A DNA stretch of 64,000 nucleotides from Pollutimonas nitritireducens (GTDB taxonomy: Bacteria > Pseudomonadota > Gammaproteobacteria > Burkholderiales > Burkholderiaceae_B): positions 62,001 to 126,000 of the forward strand of contig NZ_PDNV01000006.1 in assembly GCF_002849615.1 (NCBI RefSeq), read 5' to 3'. Under the pieces are notes generated by a model that ran no database searches, had not been told where the DNA came from, and was given only the letters and a program-made list of their open reading frames with translations. A program made the translations under genes and the position numbers. This document shows positions 48,665 to 58,096 of the stretch, in pieces (within the stretch, counting starts at the first letter, position 1; each line of letters opens with the position of its first letter).

Positions 48665-49111
48665 ATGTCGACCCGCATCGATTTCGCCTTCGGCGCGCCG
48701 GACCGCCTGGGGATGGCATGCGAAGTCGTGCACAAGCACTACATGGCCGGGCGACGGCTGGTGGTATATACCCGCGACAAACAACGACTCAGTCATTTCG
48801 ACCGGCTGTTATGGGGTTTTGATCCTACCGCCTTCATACCACACGTCATGTCCGCCGACCCTCTGGCGTCCCAAACAGCCATAGTGTTTACCTCTGACTC
48901 TCCGGCCCTTGCCATACCGGATGCGAGCCAGGCATCTGCCTGGCTTATCAATCTCGATCTGGAGTGTCCGCCAGCGCCCGAAAAATTCCCGCGCATCCTC
49001 GAAATTGTGGGCGACCATGCCGACGACAAGGCGGCTGCCCGGCAACGCTGGCGACAGTACAAGGCGTCGGGCTATGATCTTCACGCTCACGATGTGTCGA
49101 AAAAGCCCTGA
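48665..49111 (+). CDS. holC: DNA polymerase III subunit chi
   Basis: This 148-residue protein links the clamp loader to single-strand binding protein. It has the HolC start RIDFAFGAPDRLGMACEVVHKHYM, the YTRDKQRLSHFDRLLWGFDPTAFIPHV core and RQRWRQYKASGYDLHAHDVSKK at the end, all family hallmarks. It starts four bases after the pepA stop, so the pair is co-transcribed. A longer frame reading through from 48359 inside pepA is a shadow. Confidence 0.95.
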   Translation: MSTRIDFAFGAPDRLGMACEVVHKHYMAGRRLVVYTRDKQRLSHFDRLLWGFDPTAFIPHVMSADPLASQTAIVFTSDSPALAIPDASQASAWLINLDLECPPAPEKFPRILEIVGDHADDKAAARQRWRQYKASGYDLHAHDVSKKP

Positions 49112-49151
49112 TCCTGGCTCCCGACACTCGCCCACTTGCAAATTCAGCTAC

Positions 49152-49181
49152 TTGTAAGTTAATCTTGATGCTACATATAAG
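49152..49181 (+). promoter_or_regulatory. Candidate promoter of the BI-1 family gene
   Basis: TTGTAA (49152-49157) and TATAAG (49176-49181) are separated by 18 bases, 43 bases before the start codon. The -35 matches four of six positions and the -10 five. Confidence 0.5.
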
Positions 49182-49224
49182 GGGAAAGCCCTTTAGCCTA
49201 GCCTCACCTATTAAAGGACCCACC

Positions 49225-49932
49225 ATGAGCGATCTTCGTCAAACCACATTACCTGACCGCGGCTATGCCACGGCCTCGTCCGAGGTTGCGCGCAACCGCG
49301 TCATGCGCAACACCTACTGGCTGCTGGCGCTCTCCCTGGTGCCAACGGTACTGGGGGCGCTCGTCGGCCTGAATACCGGCATCAACCGCGTCATGGGTGC
49401 CAGCCCTGGTACTAGCGCGATCATTTTCCTGGTGGGCGCATTCGGGCTTATGTACCTTATTGAACGCAACAAGAACAGTTCGCTGGGAGTCGCCCTGCTA
49501 CTGGCTTTCACGTTCTTCATGGGCATCATGCTCTCGCGACTGCTGGGCCATGTAATGGGTCTGGCCAATGGCTCACAGCTCATCATGATGGCATTTGGCG
49601 GCACAGCGGCAGTCTTCGGCACCATGGCCACAGTTGCCACCACCACCAAACGCGACTTCTCCAACATGCAGAAGTTCCTGCTTATTGGCGTAGTCATCCT
49701 CATCGTGGCGTCAATCGCCAATATTTTCCTGCAGTTACCGGCCCTGATGCTGACCATCTCGGTAATGGCCATTGCCATTTTCTCGGCATTGCTGCTGGTT
49801 GATCTGCAACGCGTCATCAATGGCGGCGAAACCAACTACGTGTCGGCTACCTTGGCCATCTACCTGGACGTCTACAACATCTTTGCCAACTTGTTGATGC
49901 TGCTGGGAATTTTTGGCGGCAACCGCGAGTAA
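49225..49932 (+). CDS. BAX inhibitor-1/YccA family membrane protein
   Basis: This 235-residue protein has seven hydrophobic helices. The BI-1 signature is in the last ones (AIFSALLLVDLQRVINGGETNYVSATLAIYLDVYNIFANLLMLLG, here shortened to its key parts: a charged residue pair in LVDLQ and YLDVYN). E. coli YccA inhibits the FtsH protease; other BI-1 proteins are calcium channels. Either role is only suggested. AAAGGA lies before the ATG at 49225; a start at 49165 would add 20 polar residues without a ribosome site. Confidence 0.85.
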   Translation: MSDLRQTTLPDRGYATASSEVARNRVMRNTYWLLALSLVPTVLGALVGLNTGINRVMGASPGTSAIIFLVGAFGLMYLIERNKNSSLGVALLLAFTFFMGIMLSRLLGHVMGLANGSQLIMMAFGGTAAVFGTMATVATTTKRDFSNMQKFLLIGVVILIVASIANIFLQLPALMLTISVMAIAIFSALLLVDLQRVINGGETNYVSATLAIYLDVYNIFANLLMLLGIFGGNRE

Positions 49933-49975
49933 ACGGCAAGCCGTCCTGACCCGGCGCCAGGCGGCGGGCAGTCCA

Positions 49976-50006
49976 CCCGGTCAGCTCATTGCTGACCGGG
50001 TTTTTT
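49976..50006 (+). terminator. Terminator after the BI-1 family gene
   Basis: CCCGGTCAGC (49976-49985) pairs with GCTGACCGGG (49991-50000) around TCATT, followed by TTTTTT. The T-run overlaps the stop codon of the convergent rarD-type gene at 50005. Confidence 0.95.
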
Positions 50007-50901
50007 ATTTAGCGGCCGAATCGATCCATCGGTAAAGCCCTTCGCCGATCATCATCAACACCGCCATCCATATCGGCAGGTACGTGAACCACGCCGCGGC
50101 TGCCATCGGTTCATCCAGAAGAAGAAACGCGACCCAGAACAGCAACATGGGTTCGATGTATCCCAGGATGCCGAACAGTCCCATCGGCAATTTGCGACTG
50201 GCGGACACATAGGAGACGAGCGCTGCGGAGCTGATGAGACCCAATAATGGAATCAGACCCCACAAGCCGGGATATTGGCGAAGCTGGTCGACAATGTTGC
50301 CGTCCTGGATAGAGAGCAACCAGAGCGCAGCCGGGAGCATGAACAGCATATCGAACCATAGCGCGCTCAAGGCACCCATACGCAGTATGCGGCGTAAGAT
50401 GAAATAAGGCGGATAGCCCAACATCACGACCGCTGTGGCCCATGAGAACGCGTCAGCCCTCAATAGCTCGTGCCCCACTCCACACGCCGCCAGGAACACA
50501 GCCACGGTCTGGATACGAGTCAGGCGCTCGCCATAAAGAAAGCGCCCCACCAATACCATGACCAGGGGAAGCAGGAAATAACCCAACGAGACATCCAGCG
50601 CCCGTCCATGCAAGGGCGCCCACATGAACAAGAGCAATTGTGTACCGATCAGGACGGCGCTAAGCCCAAGCAGGAGCCACAAACGTGGCTCGTAGCGTAA
50701 ACGACGGGCTGTATGGCCAACCTCGCCCCATCCTCGCGCACGTGAGACCAACAAGGCCACTGCAGGCAGGCCCAAAAGAACACGCCACGCGAATATCGCG
50801 CCCCCTTCCAGCGGATATAACAAGGTCGTATAGTAATAAAGCGTCGCGAACAATATCGATGAAATGACCGATAGCGCTACGCCCTGTTTCAGGGGCGACA
50901 C
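50005..50901 (-). CDS. rarD: RarD-type DMT transporter
   Basis: This 298-residue protein has ten helices and matches RarD by KQGVALSVISSILFATLYYYTTLLYPLEG at the start and LGYIEPMLLFWVAFLLLDEP in the last repeat. RarD was linked to chloramphenicol resistance in Pseudomonas, but its natural substrate is not known. It overlaps the PIN-domain gene upstream by 13 bases, so it sits at the end of the rnc-era-recO run. Its stop codon overlaps the T-run of the convergent BI-1 terminator. Confidence 0.88.
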   Translation of the reverse strand: MSPLKQGVALSVISSILFATLYYYTTLLYPLEGGAIFAWRVLLGLPAVALLVSRARGWGEVGHTARRLRYEPRLWLLLGLSAVLIGTQLLLFMWAPLHGRALDVSLGYFLLPLVMVLVGRFLYGERLTRIQTVAVFLAACGVGHELLRADAFSWATAVVMLGYPPYFILRRILRMGALSALWFDMLFMLPAALWLLSIQDGNIVDQLRQYPGLWGLIPLLGLISSAALVSYVSASRKLPMGLFGILGYIEPMLLFWVAFLLLDEPMAAAAWFTYLPIWMAVLMMIGEGLYRWIDSAAK

Positions 50902-51509
50902 GGATAAAGCCGGTTCAGTCGGAACAAACGTTCCCGCTTCAAGATCACGTCGAGCGCCTCACTCTCTTTTCCGGGGGTACGCGCAAAGTCGGGGATTTCA
51001 TCGAAAGCTCGCGCGGCCTGCTGGGGGAATTGTTGCAGGCAACGTACCAATACTTCATCGGGATCAAGCAGCGTCAATCCATACCCGCGTAACTCCGTAC
51101 GATTGAAGTCCTTGATATTGCGCGTGACGATGCCGGCCGACGCGCCGGCCACCGGGGTGCCGGCCACCGCCCCCCCGGCCGCAGCCCTGGACTTCGCGGC
51201 GCGCGCGGCCGCAATGACGTGCCAATCCTTGGGATCGCTGCGGCGCAGGCCAGCCTTGAATGGCGCGATTTCCCCTTGATCAGCCTCTGGAAAATCCGCC
51301 TGGAGTTCAAGCCATTGAAGTTGTATGTCAGAGGCGGAAACGCCCCACAGGCGGGAAGCGTTGCGCTGCCACTCATCGCCGATGATGCTGCTCCAGGCCG
51401 GTTGGAAACACGCTTGCCCGGCCAGACGCAGCAGCAAGCGGCGCAGCACGTTCGAGATGAGCACGCAGGTATCGATGACCAGAATCTGTGGAAGAACAGG
51501 CTTATCCAT
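50889..51509 (-). CDS. PIN-domain protein of unknown target
   Basis: This 206-residue protein has the four acidic residues of a PIN nuclease: Asp13 (VIDTCVLISN), Glu46 (GDEWQRN), Asp95 (DPKDWHVIAAA) and Asp134 (NIKDFN). An Ala/Gly-rich stretch (107-126) lies in the middle, encoded by a very C-rich run, and a 60-residue tail follows the domain. VapC toxins have the same active site but are shorter and come with an antitoxin; no antitoxin gene is seen. It starts one base after recO ends and overlaps rarD, so it is translated with the rnc-era-recO genes. Its RNA target is unknown. Confidence 0.83.
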   Translation of the reverse strand: MDKPVLPQILVIDTCVLISNVLRRLLLRLAGQACFQPAWSSIIGDEWQRNASRLWGVSASDIQLQWLELQADFPEADQGEIAPFKAGLRRSDPKDWHVIAAARAAKSRAAAGGAVAGTPVAGASAGIVTRNIKDFNRTELRGYGLTLLDPDEVLVRCLQQFPQQAARAFDEIPDFARTPGKESEALDVILKRERLFRLNRLYPCRP

Positions 51510-51510
51510 T

Positions 51511-52116
51511 TCAGTAGCGCTGCAATTCCATCAGTACCTTGCGGGTAAGCAGTGGACGGCCCAATTGCTCGTCGAGCCGCTCTCTGAGCGATACACGCAG
51601 TCCGGGCTCCAGCGCCGGGTCGTCAAAGTCGGGAGCGCCTTCGCCCAGTCCGTAGCCGGTTTCATTCAGCAGCATCCATTCGAATCGCCGCAAAGCGCTT
51701 GCGGCCGAACGCGAGGGCTGGCCTTCCGTTCTTGTGCCGGCCAATTGCTGCAGGGCGGCATCATAAGCATCGTAAATGACAGGATGCGGATCCTCGCGAG
51801 GTAAAAGGCGCAGCAACAACTCATTCATATACCAGGCGGACATCAATGCACGGCCATTAAGCGGCCGTATGCCAACGCATTCAGCGCGTGTAAGTGTCTT
51901 GACCTCACCCGCCCCGCTCCATGAAAGGCTGATCGGCTGGAAGGCCGTCAGGACAGGGCGCAATACCGAATAAGGCCGCTTCGCGCCTTTGGCTACCAGG
52001 GCCATGTTCCCGTGCGATCGCGTAAAGACCTGGACGATCAGCGAAGTTTCACGCCAGGCGGCGGAATGCAGCACATAGCCGACTGCATCCTGGATGCGTG
52101 ACACCCGTCTAGTCAT
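51511..52116 (-). CDS. recO: DNA repair protein RecO, shortened
   Basis: RecO anneals single strands and loads RecA with RecR in RecF-pathway repair. The OB-fold N-terminus (VGYVLHSAAWRETSLIVQVFTRSHGNMALVAKGAKRPYS, seen as GYVLHS..ETSLIV..VAKGAKRP) and the central helices are normal. The protein is only 201 residues where about 240-280 is usual. The C-terminal part runs directly from NETGYGLGEGAP to GRPLLTRKVLMELQRY, so roughly 40-45 residues of the helical domain seem to be absent. It overlaps era by 8 bases and is followed one base later by the PIN gene. Whether this length is normal in this genus needs an alignment. Confidence 0.88.
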   Translation of the reverse strand: MTRRVSRIQDAVGYVLHSAAWRETSLIVQVFTRSHGNMALVAKGAKRPYSVLRPVLTAFQPISLSWSGAGEVKTLTRAECVGIRPLNGRALMSAWYMNELLLRLLPREDPHPVIYDAYDAALQQLAGTRTEGQPSRSAASALRRFEWMLLNETGYGLGEGAPDFDDPALEPGLRVSLRERLDEQLGRPLLTRKVLMELQRY

Positions 52117-52999
52117 ATCCCAGTTCGCGCAGCGTGCTCTCGCGATCGGACCAGCCCTTGCGGACCTTGATGTAAACCTCGAGGTGCACCGTCTTGTCGA
52201 GCAACTTGACCATGTCCTGGCGCGCTTCAGTCGCCATGCGCTTCATGTGTGCGCCGCCGGCTCCAAGCAGAATAGGCCGGTGCGTGTCGCGTTCGACCAC
52301 AATGCAGGCCGCGACGCGTACACCGGCCTCGTTTTCTTCCCATTCCTCGATGACTACCGTGCACCCATACGGCAGCTCATCGCCGACCAGACGGAAGATC
52401 TTCTCCCGTATAAGCTCGGCCACGATAAAGCGCATGGGACGGTCCGTGAGTGTGTCAGCCTCGAACATGGGCTCGCCTTCGGGCAAGCGCTGGGCAATCT
52501 CGCTGAGCAGATTTTCAAGCTGCACACCGCGCAGAGCGCTGACAGGCACGACAGCGGAATAAGGGTGTTGCGCCATAATCTTGTTGACATAGGCGAACAT
52601 CTCGTTCTTGCTTTTCAGGGCATCGACCTTGTTGACGACCAGTATGGTCTTCTGGCCGTCCTTGGGCAGCAGGGGTAAAAGCTGTGCGTCCCCGGCGGAC
52701 CATTTTCCCGCCTCGACGACATGCAGAATCACGTCGACATCGGCAAGCGCCTGCGTGACGACACGGTTCATCATGCGATTCATGGTACCGCCGTGGCGCG
52801 TCTGGAAGCCTGGCGTATCGACGAACACGAACTGTTCATGCTCACGCGTCAGGACACCATTGATGCGGTGGCGTGTGGTTTGCGCTTTGCGCGAGACTAT
52901 TGATATTTTGCTGCCTATCAGGGCATTGGCCAACGTTGATTTGCCCACATTGGGGCGCCCTACGACGGCGACGAAGCCGCAACGAAATGGATGGGTCAT
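52109..52999 (-). CDS. era: GTPase Era
   Basis: This 296-residue GTPase binds the 3' end of 16S rRNA and helps assemble the 30S subunit. Seen are G1 GRPNVGKST (residues 14-22), G3 DTPG (in FVDTPGFQT), G4 NKVD (in LVVNKVDAL), and the C-terminal KH domain ([20 protein letters not shown]). The start overlaps the rnc stop (ATGA) and its 3' end overlaps recO by 8 bases, so the genes rnc-era-recO are translationally linked. Confidence 0.97.
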   Translation of the reverse strand: MTHPFRCGFVAVVGRPNVGKSTLANALIGSKISIVSRKAQTTRHRINGVLTREHEQFVFVDTPGFQTRHGGTMNRMMNRVVTQALADVDVILHVVEAGKWSAGDAQLLPLLPKDGQKTILVVNKVDALKSKNEMFAYVNKIMAQHPYSAVVPVSALRGVQLENLLSEIAQRLPEGEPMFEADTLTDRPMRFIVAELIREKIFRLVGDELPYGCTVVIEEWEENEAGVRVAACIVVERDTHRPILLGAGGAHMKRMATEARQDMVKLLDKTVHLEVYIKVRKGWSDRESTLRELGYD

Positions 53000-53757
53000 T
53001 TGTTCTCCTGGGACACTGCCACAGGCAATGACAACTGTGTTGATTTACGCGCGCGAGCGGGGCGGGACCCTTTGGCAGGGGCCAGCGCATGAATGGCCGC
53101 GATGGCAAGTTCGGCGGCCGACTGTTCGGCAGCGCGGCGGCTGGAACCCGGCGCGCTGACCTTGATTTCGAGTTTGGGAATCTGGCATTCCACTTCAAAC
53201 AATTGGTTGTGCGCCGCACCATGTGTGGCGATCACCGTGTAGGCGGGAAGATCAAACTTGCGCGCCTGGAGGAGTTCCTGAAGCAGCGTCTTGGGATCCT
53301 TTCCCAAGGTCTTGGGGTCTACATGAACCAATATGGATTCGTACTGCCCCGCTATGACCTTTTGTGCTGCATCGAAACCACCGTCCAGGAAGACGGCGCC
53401 AAGAACAGCTTCAAGGGCATCCGCCAAAATCGAGGGGCGCCGGAACCCGCCGCTTTTAAGCTCGCCTTCGCCCAATCGCAAATATTGCGACAAGCATAAA
53501 CGTGTGGCGATGTCGGCCAGCGATGACTGCTTCACCAAATTGGCGCGCAACCGTGACAGATCGCCTTCATCGATCTTGGGGAAGCGCTTGAACAGCAGGG
53601 CTGCAACCACGAAATTGAGCACCGAGTCGCCCAGGAACTCCAGACGCTCGTTGTGATGGGCACTATGGCTGCGGTGAGTCAGAGCTTGATCCAGCAGTGT
53701 CTTGTCAACAAACTGGTAGTTCAGTGCCGCTTGCAGAGAGTCGACGCTAGTCATCAC
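52996..53757 (-). CDS. rnc: Ribonuclease III
   Basis: This 253-residue nuclease cuts double-stranded RNA, including rRNA precursors. The catalytic signature [11 protein letters not shown] is at 37-47 with Glu40 and Asp44. A second acidic pair is in [18 protein letters not shown]. The C-terminal double-stranded RNA-binding domain begins near [19 protein letters not shown] Lys/Ala/Arg-rich tail extends it beyond the usual 226 residues. The start overlaps the lepB stop (ATGA). Confidence 0.97.
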   Translation of the reverse strand: MMTSVDSLQAALNYQFVDKTLLDQALTHRSHSAHHNERLEFLGDSVLNFVVAALLFKRFPKIDEGDLSRLRANLVKQSSLADIATRLCLSQYLRLGEGELKSGGFRRPSILADALEAVLGAVFLDGGFDAAQKVIAGQYESILVHVDPKTLGKDPKTLLQELLQARKFDLPAYTVIATHGAAHNQLFEVECQIPKLEIKVSAPGSSRRAAEQSAAELAIAAIHALAPAKGSRPARARKSTQLSLPVAVSQENK

Positions 53758-54641
53758 TGAAACCGGCCTATCCGGCCAGGCTCTTTAAAGTTCATCCAGA
53801 TTAAGAACGCACGCCCCACAATGTACTTGTCGGGCACGAAACCCCAATACCGGCTATCCAGGCTGTTGTCCCGGTTATCGCCCATCATGAAGTAATGACC
53901 TGCCGGCACGGTACACCGCACACCGCTGCCAAAGTATTCGCAATTCTCGCGGTACGGATAATCGGATATGGCCATGTAGTCTTGTCCCGCTTGCTTGTTG
54001 AGCAAGATTTTGTGCGCGACCGGGCCAAGCTGCTCGGTATAGCGCCCGACATACGACGAGCGGTCCGGCTCGAAAAAGTCACCATCGCGCTCGAGCGGCA
54101 CTTCCTTGCCGTTGATCGACAAAACCTTGTTGTGGTATTGCACTATGTCGCCAGGCAAGCCTACGACTCGCTTGATGTAGTCTACGCCTGGATCCACGGG
54201 ATAGCGAAACACCATCACATCGCCACGTTCCGGCGAACCGATATCAACGACTTTCTTGTCGATCACGGGCAGGCGGATGCCATACTGGAATTTATTGACG
54301 AGAATCAGATCACCATCCTGCAAGGTTGGTAGCATGGAACCCGAAGGAATACGAAACGGCTCCACTACGAAGGCGCGCAGGGCGAACACAAAGAGAATAA
54401 CCGGAAAGAAGCTGACACAGTACTCCACCCACCACGGCGCACGGTTGGCCTTGTCATAGGCTTCCTGGCGGATGCGCGACGCTTCGGATTGTTCCAGGCC
54501 GGCCACGGCCGGTGCTGTAGCAGCCATAGCTGAGACAGCACCGGCGCGCCTCCGGGAACGCAAGTAGAAGAAATCCAGACACCAGACTATTCCGGTCAGT
54601 ACCAGCAGCAAAAACAAGACCAGCGCAAAATCCCAGCTCAT
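53754..54641 (-). CDS. lepB: Signal peptidase I
   Basis: This 295-residue membrane serine protease removes signal peptides from exported proteins. Two helices are near residues 3-24 and 73-92. The catalytic serine is Ser102 in [11 protein letters not shown] and the general base is Lys157 in [11 protein letters not shown], as in E. coli LepB. The late motif [14 protein letters not shown] is intact. It lies 26 bases downstream of lepA and overlaps rnc by four bases. Confidence 0.97.
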   Translation of the reverse strand: MSWDFALVLFLLLVLTGIVWCLDFFYLRSRRRAGAVSAMAATAPAVAGLEQSEASRIRQEAYDKANRAPWWVEYCVSFFPVILFVFALRAFVVEPFRIPSGSMLPTLQDGDLILVNKFQYGIRLPVIDKKVVDIGSPERGDVMVFRYPVDPGVDYIKRVVGLPGDIVQYHNKVLSINGKEVPLERDGDFFEPDRSSYVGRYTEQLGPVAHKILLNKQAGQDYMAISDYPYRENCEYFGSGVRCTVPAGHYFMMGDNRDNSLDSRYWGFVPDKYIVGRAFLIWMNFKEPGRIGRFQ

Positions 54642-54667
54642 ACCCGATATACCTTATTGTTTTTCAG

Positions 54668-56461
54668 TTACTTGTCTTCAACCTGCAGGATGGCAAGGAA
54701 CGCTTCCTGTGGAATTTCCACGTTGCCCACCTGCTTCATGCGTTTCTTACCAGCCTTCTGCTTCTCGAGCAATTTTTTCTTGCGGGAAATATCGCCACCG
54801 TAACATTTCGCAAGCACGTTCTTGCGCAGGGCCTTCACGTTTTCGCGCGCGATAACTTCGGCGCCGATGGCCGACTGTATGGCGATATCGAACATCTGCC
54901 GCGGGATGAGAGAACGCATCTTGGAGACGACCTCGCGGCCTCGGTACCTGGCATTGGATCGGTGCACCATCATCGACAGTGCATCGACGCGATCGCCGTT
55001 TATCAACAGGTCAACACGAACCACATCCGCCGCCCGGTACTCTTTGAACTCGTAGTCCATCGACGCGTAGCCTCGGGAAACGGATTTCAGCTTGTCGAAG
55101 AAATCGAGCACGATTTCTGCCAAAGGCATTTCGTACATCAGGTGGACCTGTCGTCCGTGGTACGTCATGTTCAGCTGCACGCCGCGTTTGACCATGCACA
55201 GCGACATTACCGGCCCCACATACTCTTGCGGCATGAACAATGTAACGGTCACGATGGGTTCGCGGATTTCTGTAATGTTGCCGACTTCAGGCATACGCGA
55301 GGGACTTTCGATCATCAACATCGACCCATCCCGGGTCTCGACTTCGTACACCACCGTCGGCGCCGTAGTGATGATGTCCATATCGAACTCGCGCTCAAGA
55401 CGCTCCTGCACGATTTCCATGTGCAGCAGCCCCAGGAAGCCGCAACGGAAGCCGAAGCCCAGAGCCTGCGAGACTTCGGGTTCGAACATGAGCGATGAGT
55501 CGTTCAGCTTGAGTTTTTCCAGTGATACGCGCAGTTGGTCGTATTCGCTGCTTTCCACCGGATACAAGCCGGCAAACACCTGCGGCTTGACCTCTTTGAA
55601 ACCCGGCAAAGCCGATTCAGCCGGCCTGCCCGCCAGGGTGATGGTGTCCCCAACCTTGGCGTGCTCGAGCTCCTTGATACCGGCAATGACGAACCCCACT
55701 TCGCCAGCCGACAATTCGGGACGGGGTTCAGACTTGGGCGTGAAGACGCCGATATGCTCGCACAGGTGGGTGTAGCCCTCGGCCATCAATAAGATTTTGT
55801 CTTTGGGCTTGAGCACCCCATTGACAATGCGCACCAGCATTACCACGCCCACATAATTATCGAACCAGGAGTCGACGATCAATGCCTGTAGGGGTTTTGT
55901 GGGGTCACCAACCGGAGGCGGAATCTTTGCAACAATGGTTTCCAGTATATCGTCGATGCCCATGCCGGTCTTGGCGCTACACAAGATAGCGTCGCTAGCG
56001 TCGATACCGATGACATCCTCGACCTCTTGACGGGCGCCTTCGGGGTCGGCGGAGGGCAGATCCATTTTATTCAGGACCGGAACCACCTCCACTCCCAGCT
56101 CGATGGCCGTGTAGCAGTTGGCCACCGTCTGCGCCTCGACGCCCTGCGTTGCATCCACGACGAGCAGCGCGCCCTCGCAGGCAGACAATGACCGGCTGAC
56201 CTCGTATGAGAAATCGACGTGGCCGGGGGTATCGATCAGGTTGAACGCGTACACCTTGCCATTTTTAGCCTTGTAGCTCAGGGCGGCCGTTTGGGCCTTG
56301 ATGGTAATGCCCCGCTCGCGCTCGATATCCATCGAGTCGAGGACTTGCGTGGACATTTCACGATCGGCCAATCCTCCGCAACGATGGATCAGGCGATCGG
56401 CCAATGTGGACTTGCCGTGGTCAATATGAGCAATGATGGAAAAGTTGCGGATGTGATCCAT
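54668..56461 (-). CDS. lepA: Elongation factor 4 (LepA)
   Basis: This 597-residue ribosomal GTPase starts with AHIDHGKST (11-19), the P-loop, and ends in the LepA-specific C-terminal domain ([25 protein letters not shown]). It can reverse or check translocation and affects ribosome assembly. The ATG at 56461 gives the family start; the in-frame ATG at 56518 would add unrelated residues and lies on the far side of a terminator. lepB follows it. Confidence 0.98.
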   Translation of the reverse strand: MDHIRNFSIIAHIDHGKSTLADRLIHRCGGLADREMSTQVLDSMDIERERGITIKAQTAALSYKAKNGKVYAFNLIDTPGHVDFSYEVSRSLSACEGALLVVDATQGVEAQTVANCYTAIELGVEVVPVLNKMDLPSADPEGARQEVEDVIGIDASDAILCSAKTGMGIDDILETIVAKIPPPVGDPTKPLQALIVDSWFDNYVGVVMLVRIVNGVLKPKDKILLMAEGYTHLCEHIGVFTPKSEPRPELSAGEVGFVIAGIKELEHAKVGDTITLAGRPAESALPGFKEVKPQVFAGLYPVESSEYDQLRVSLEKLKLNDSSLMFEPEVSQALGFGFRCGFLGLLHMEIVQERLEREFDMDIITTAPTVVYEVETRDGSMLMIESPSRMPEVGNITEIREPIVTVTLFMPQEYVGPVMSLCMVKRGVQLNMTYHGRQVHLMYEMPLAEIVLDFFDKLKSVSRGYASMDYEFKEYRAADVVRVDLLINGDRVDALSMMVHRSNARYRGREVVSKMRSLIPRQMFDIAIQSAIGAEVIARENVKALRKNVLAKCYGGDISRKKKLLEKQKAGKKRMKQVGNVEIPQEAFLAILQVEDK

Positions 56462-56516
56462 AAACCGGAAAAAAGAAGCCCACCGAAAGACATGAGCGAT
56501 ATTAAAGGAAACAAGC

Positions 56517-56547
56517 AAAAGGGACGCGCCCAGGGCGCGCCCCTTTT
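56517..56547 (-). terminator. Hairpin terminator between degP and lepA
   Basis: Bases 56517-56531 pair with 56533-56547 (one mismatch) to give a long GC-rich stem with A-T ends. On the minus strand it ends in TTTT, so it would stop transcripts from the degP side before lepA. Confidence 0.85.
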
Positions 56548-56578
56548 GCTATCGGGCCATTTTAGCCGTTTCTGGAGA

Positions 56579-58072
56579 TTATTTTCCGGGCGTGATCGTC
56601 ACCCACTGGGTTTGGTCACCTCGCATCACCAGCAAGGCCGCCGCACGGGATTTGTCGAGTCCCGCGACCAGCTTCGAATACTGTTCCGGACTGGTGATAT
56701 CGGTGTCATTGATGGTCAGGATGATGTCGCCCGCTGTCAGGCCGGCAGCCGCTGCCTGCCCTTCCGCTTCCACAACCTGGACGCCGCCCTTGATCTTCTG
56801 GCTGATCGCCTCGGGCACGGCGCTTACCTTCAGACCCAGTACATCGGTCGGAGCCGCTTTGGGCGCTTCCGGTTGTCCGCTGGTCGTTTCGCCTTCGGCC
56901 GACGGCATTTCGCCCACCTTGACCTTCAGCGTTACGGTCTTGCCCTTGCGCCATACCTCCATCGGGACGCGGACACCCGGTTTGGTCGAACCCACAATGC
57001 GTGGCAGGTCGGTCATATGGGTGATATCCTTGCCATCGAATTTGGTGATGACATCACCGGCGCGGATGCCAGCCTCGTCAGCCGGCCCACCCGCTTCGAC
57101 ATTACTGACCATGGCGCCCTTGGCGTCAGGCAAGCCTATGGCCTTGCCGACATCGTCGGAGACAGGTCCGATCTGAACGCCAATGCGGCCACGCGTCACC
57201 TTGCCGTGCGCCTTGAGCTGTTCAACCACTCGCATCACTTCGTCGATCGGGATCGCCAGGGAAATTCCCATGAAGCCTCCGCTCTGGGAAATGATCTGGG
57301 AATTCACGCCTACAACCCGTCCCGCCAAGTCGATCAACGGACCACCGGAGTTGCCAGGATTCACGGCCACATCGGTCTGGATGAAAGGAAGGTAATCGCC
57401 CGTATCACGGTTGATGGCGCTCACGATGCCCGACGTAACGGTGGAGTCCAGACCAAAGGGGGAGCCTATGGCCAATACCCACTGCCCTTTCTTGAGCGTG
57501 GTCGAGTCGCCAATTGGAAGAGGCGGCAGATTGGTGGCATCGATCTTCAGCAGAGCCACATCAGTTCTTGCGTCGGTACCGATGACCTTTGCCGTGTACT
57601 CTTTGCCGGAGGTCATGGTGACGAAAATGCCGTTGGCCTTTGCCACGACATGATTATTCGTCAGTACGTAGCCATCGGCCGAAATAATAAAGCCCGATCC
57701 CACGCCGCGCGGAATAGTGCGCTCTCGTTCTTGTGGCGCAGGCGAAGGTTTACCGCGCTGGCCAGGGCCTGGCATGCCTGGGGGCTGGAAATCAGGTCCG
57801 AAAAACCAGCGGAACATCTCGTAAGGATCGTTGCTATTGGGACCCATTCCGGGACCGCGCGTTGGCACGGACTCGGTGGTGCGAATATTCACGACCGAAC
57901 CTTCGGTCTTGGCAACGACCGACGTGAAATCGGGCACCGACAACGTAGGCGCTGAAGTTGTCTGTGCCGTGGCCGCGTTTCCGAGCGGCGCCAAGGCCAC
58001 TAGCACACTTGCCGACGCGCAGGCGATCATCTGCGTGATTTTGCTATTGCCTACTTGGGTAAAAAGCATCAT
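56579..58072 (-). CDS. degP: DegP/MucD-type periplasmic serine protease
   Basis: This 497-residue protease degrades misfolded envelope proteins. The signal peptide ends near residue 36. The triad is His141 (LTNNHVVAKA), Asp171 (ARTDVALL) and Ser242 (NPGNSGGPL). Two PDZ domains follow (about 270-360 and 395-490). A Pro/Gly-rich linker at 93-118 joins the mature start to the protease domain. It lies 24 bases downstream of mucB, the position of mucD in the sigma-E operon of other bacteria, so it is probably made as part of that response. Confidence 0.95.
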   Translation of the reverse strand: MMLFTQVGNSKITQMIACASASVLVALAPLGNAATAQTTSAPTLSVPDFTSVVAKTEGSVVNIRTTESVPTRGPGMGPNSNDPYEMFRWFFGPDFQPPGMPGPGQRGKPSPAPQERERTIPRGVGSGFIISADGYVLTNNHVVAKANGIFVTMTSGKEYTAKVIGTDARTDVALLKIDATNLPPLPIGDSTTLKKGQWVLAIGSPFGLDSTVTSGIVSAINRDTGDYLPFIQTDVAVNPGNSGGPLIDLAGRVVGVNSQIISQSGGFMGISLAIPIDEVMRVVEQLKAHGKVTRGRIGVQIGPVSDDVGKAIGLPDAKGAMVSNVEAGGPADEAGIRAGDVITKFDGKDITHMTDLPRIVGSTKPGVRVPMEVWRKGKTVTLKVKVGEMPSAEGETTSGQPEAPKAAPTDVLGLKVSAVPEAISQKIKGGVQVVEAEGQAAAAGLTAGDIILTINDTDITSPEQYSKLVAGLDKSRAAALLVMRGDQTQWVTITPGK

Positions 58073-58096
58073 GAGACTCCTGTTTCGGGATTGAAG

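Noticed and set aside
50889-51509. VapBC-type toxin-antitoxin system
   Set aside because: A PIN domain is present but no antitoxin gene lies on either side, and the protein is longer than usual VapC.
56219-57955. A 578-codon open frame on the plus strand across lepA and degP
   Set aside because: It is antisense to two well-supported genes and crosses their terminator; no recognisable domain.
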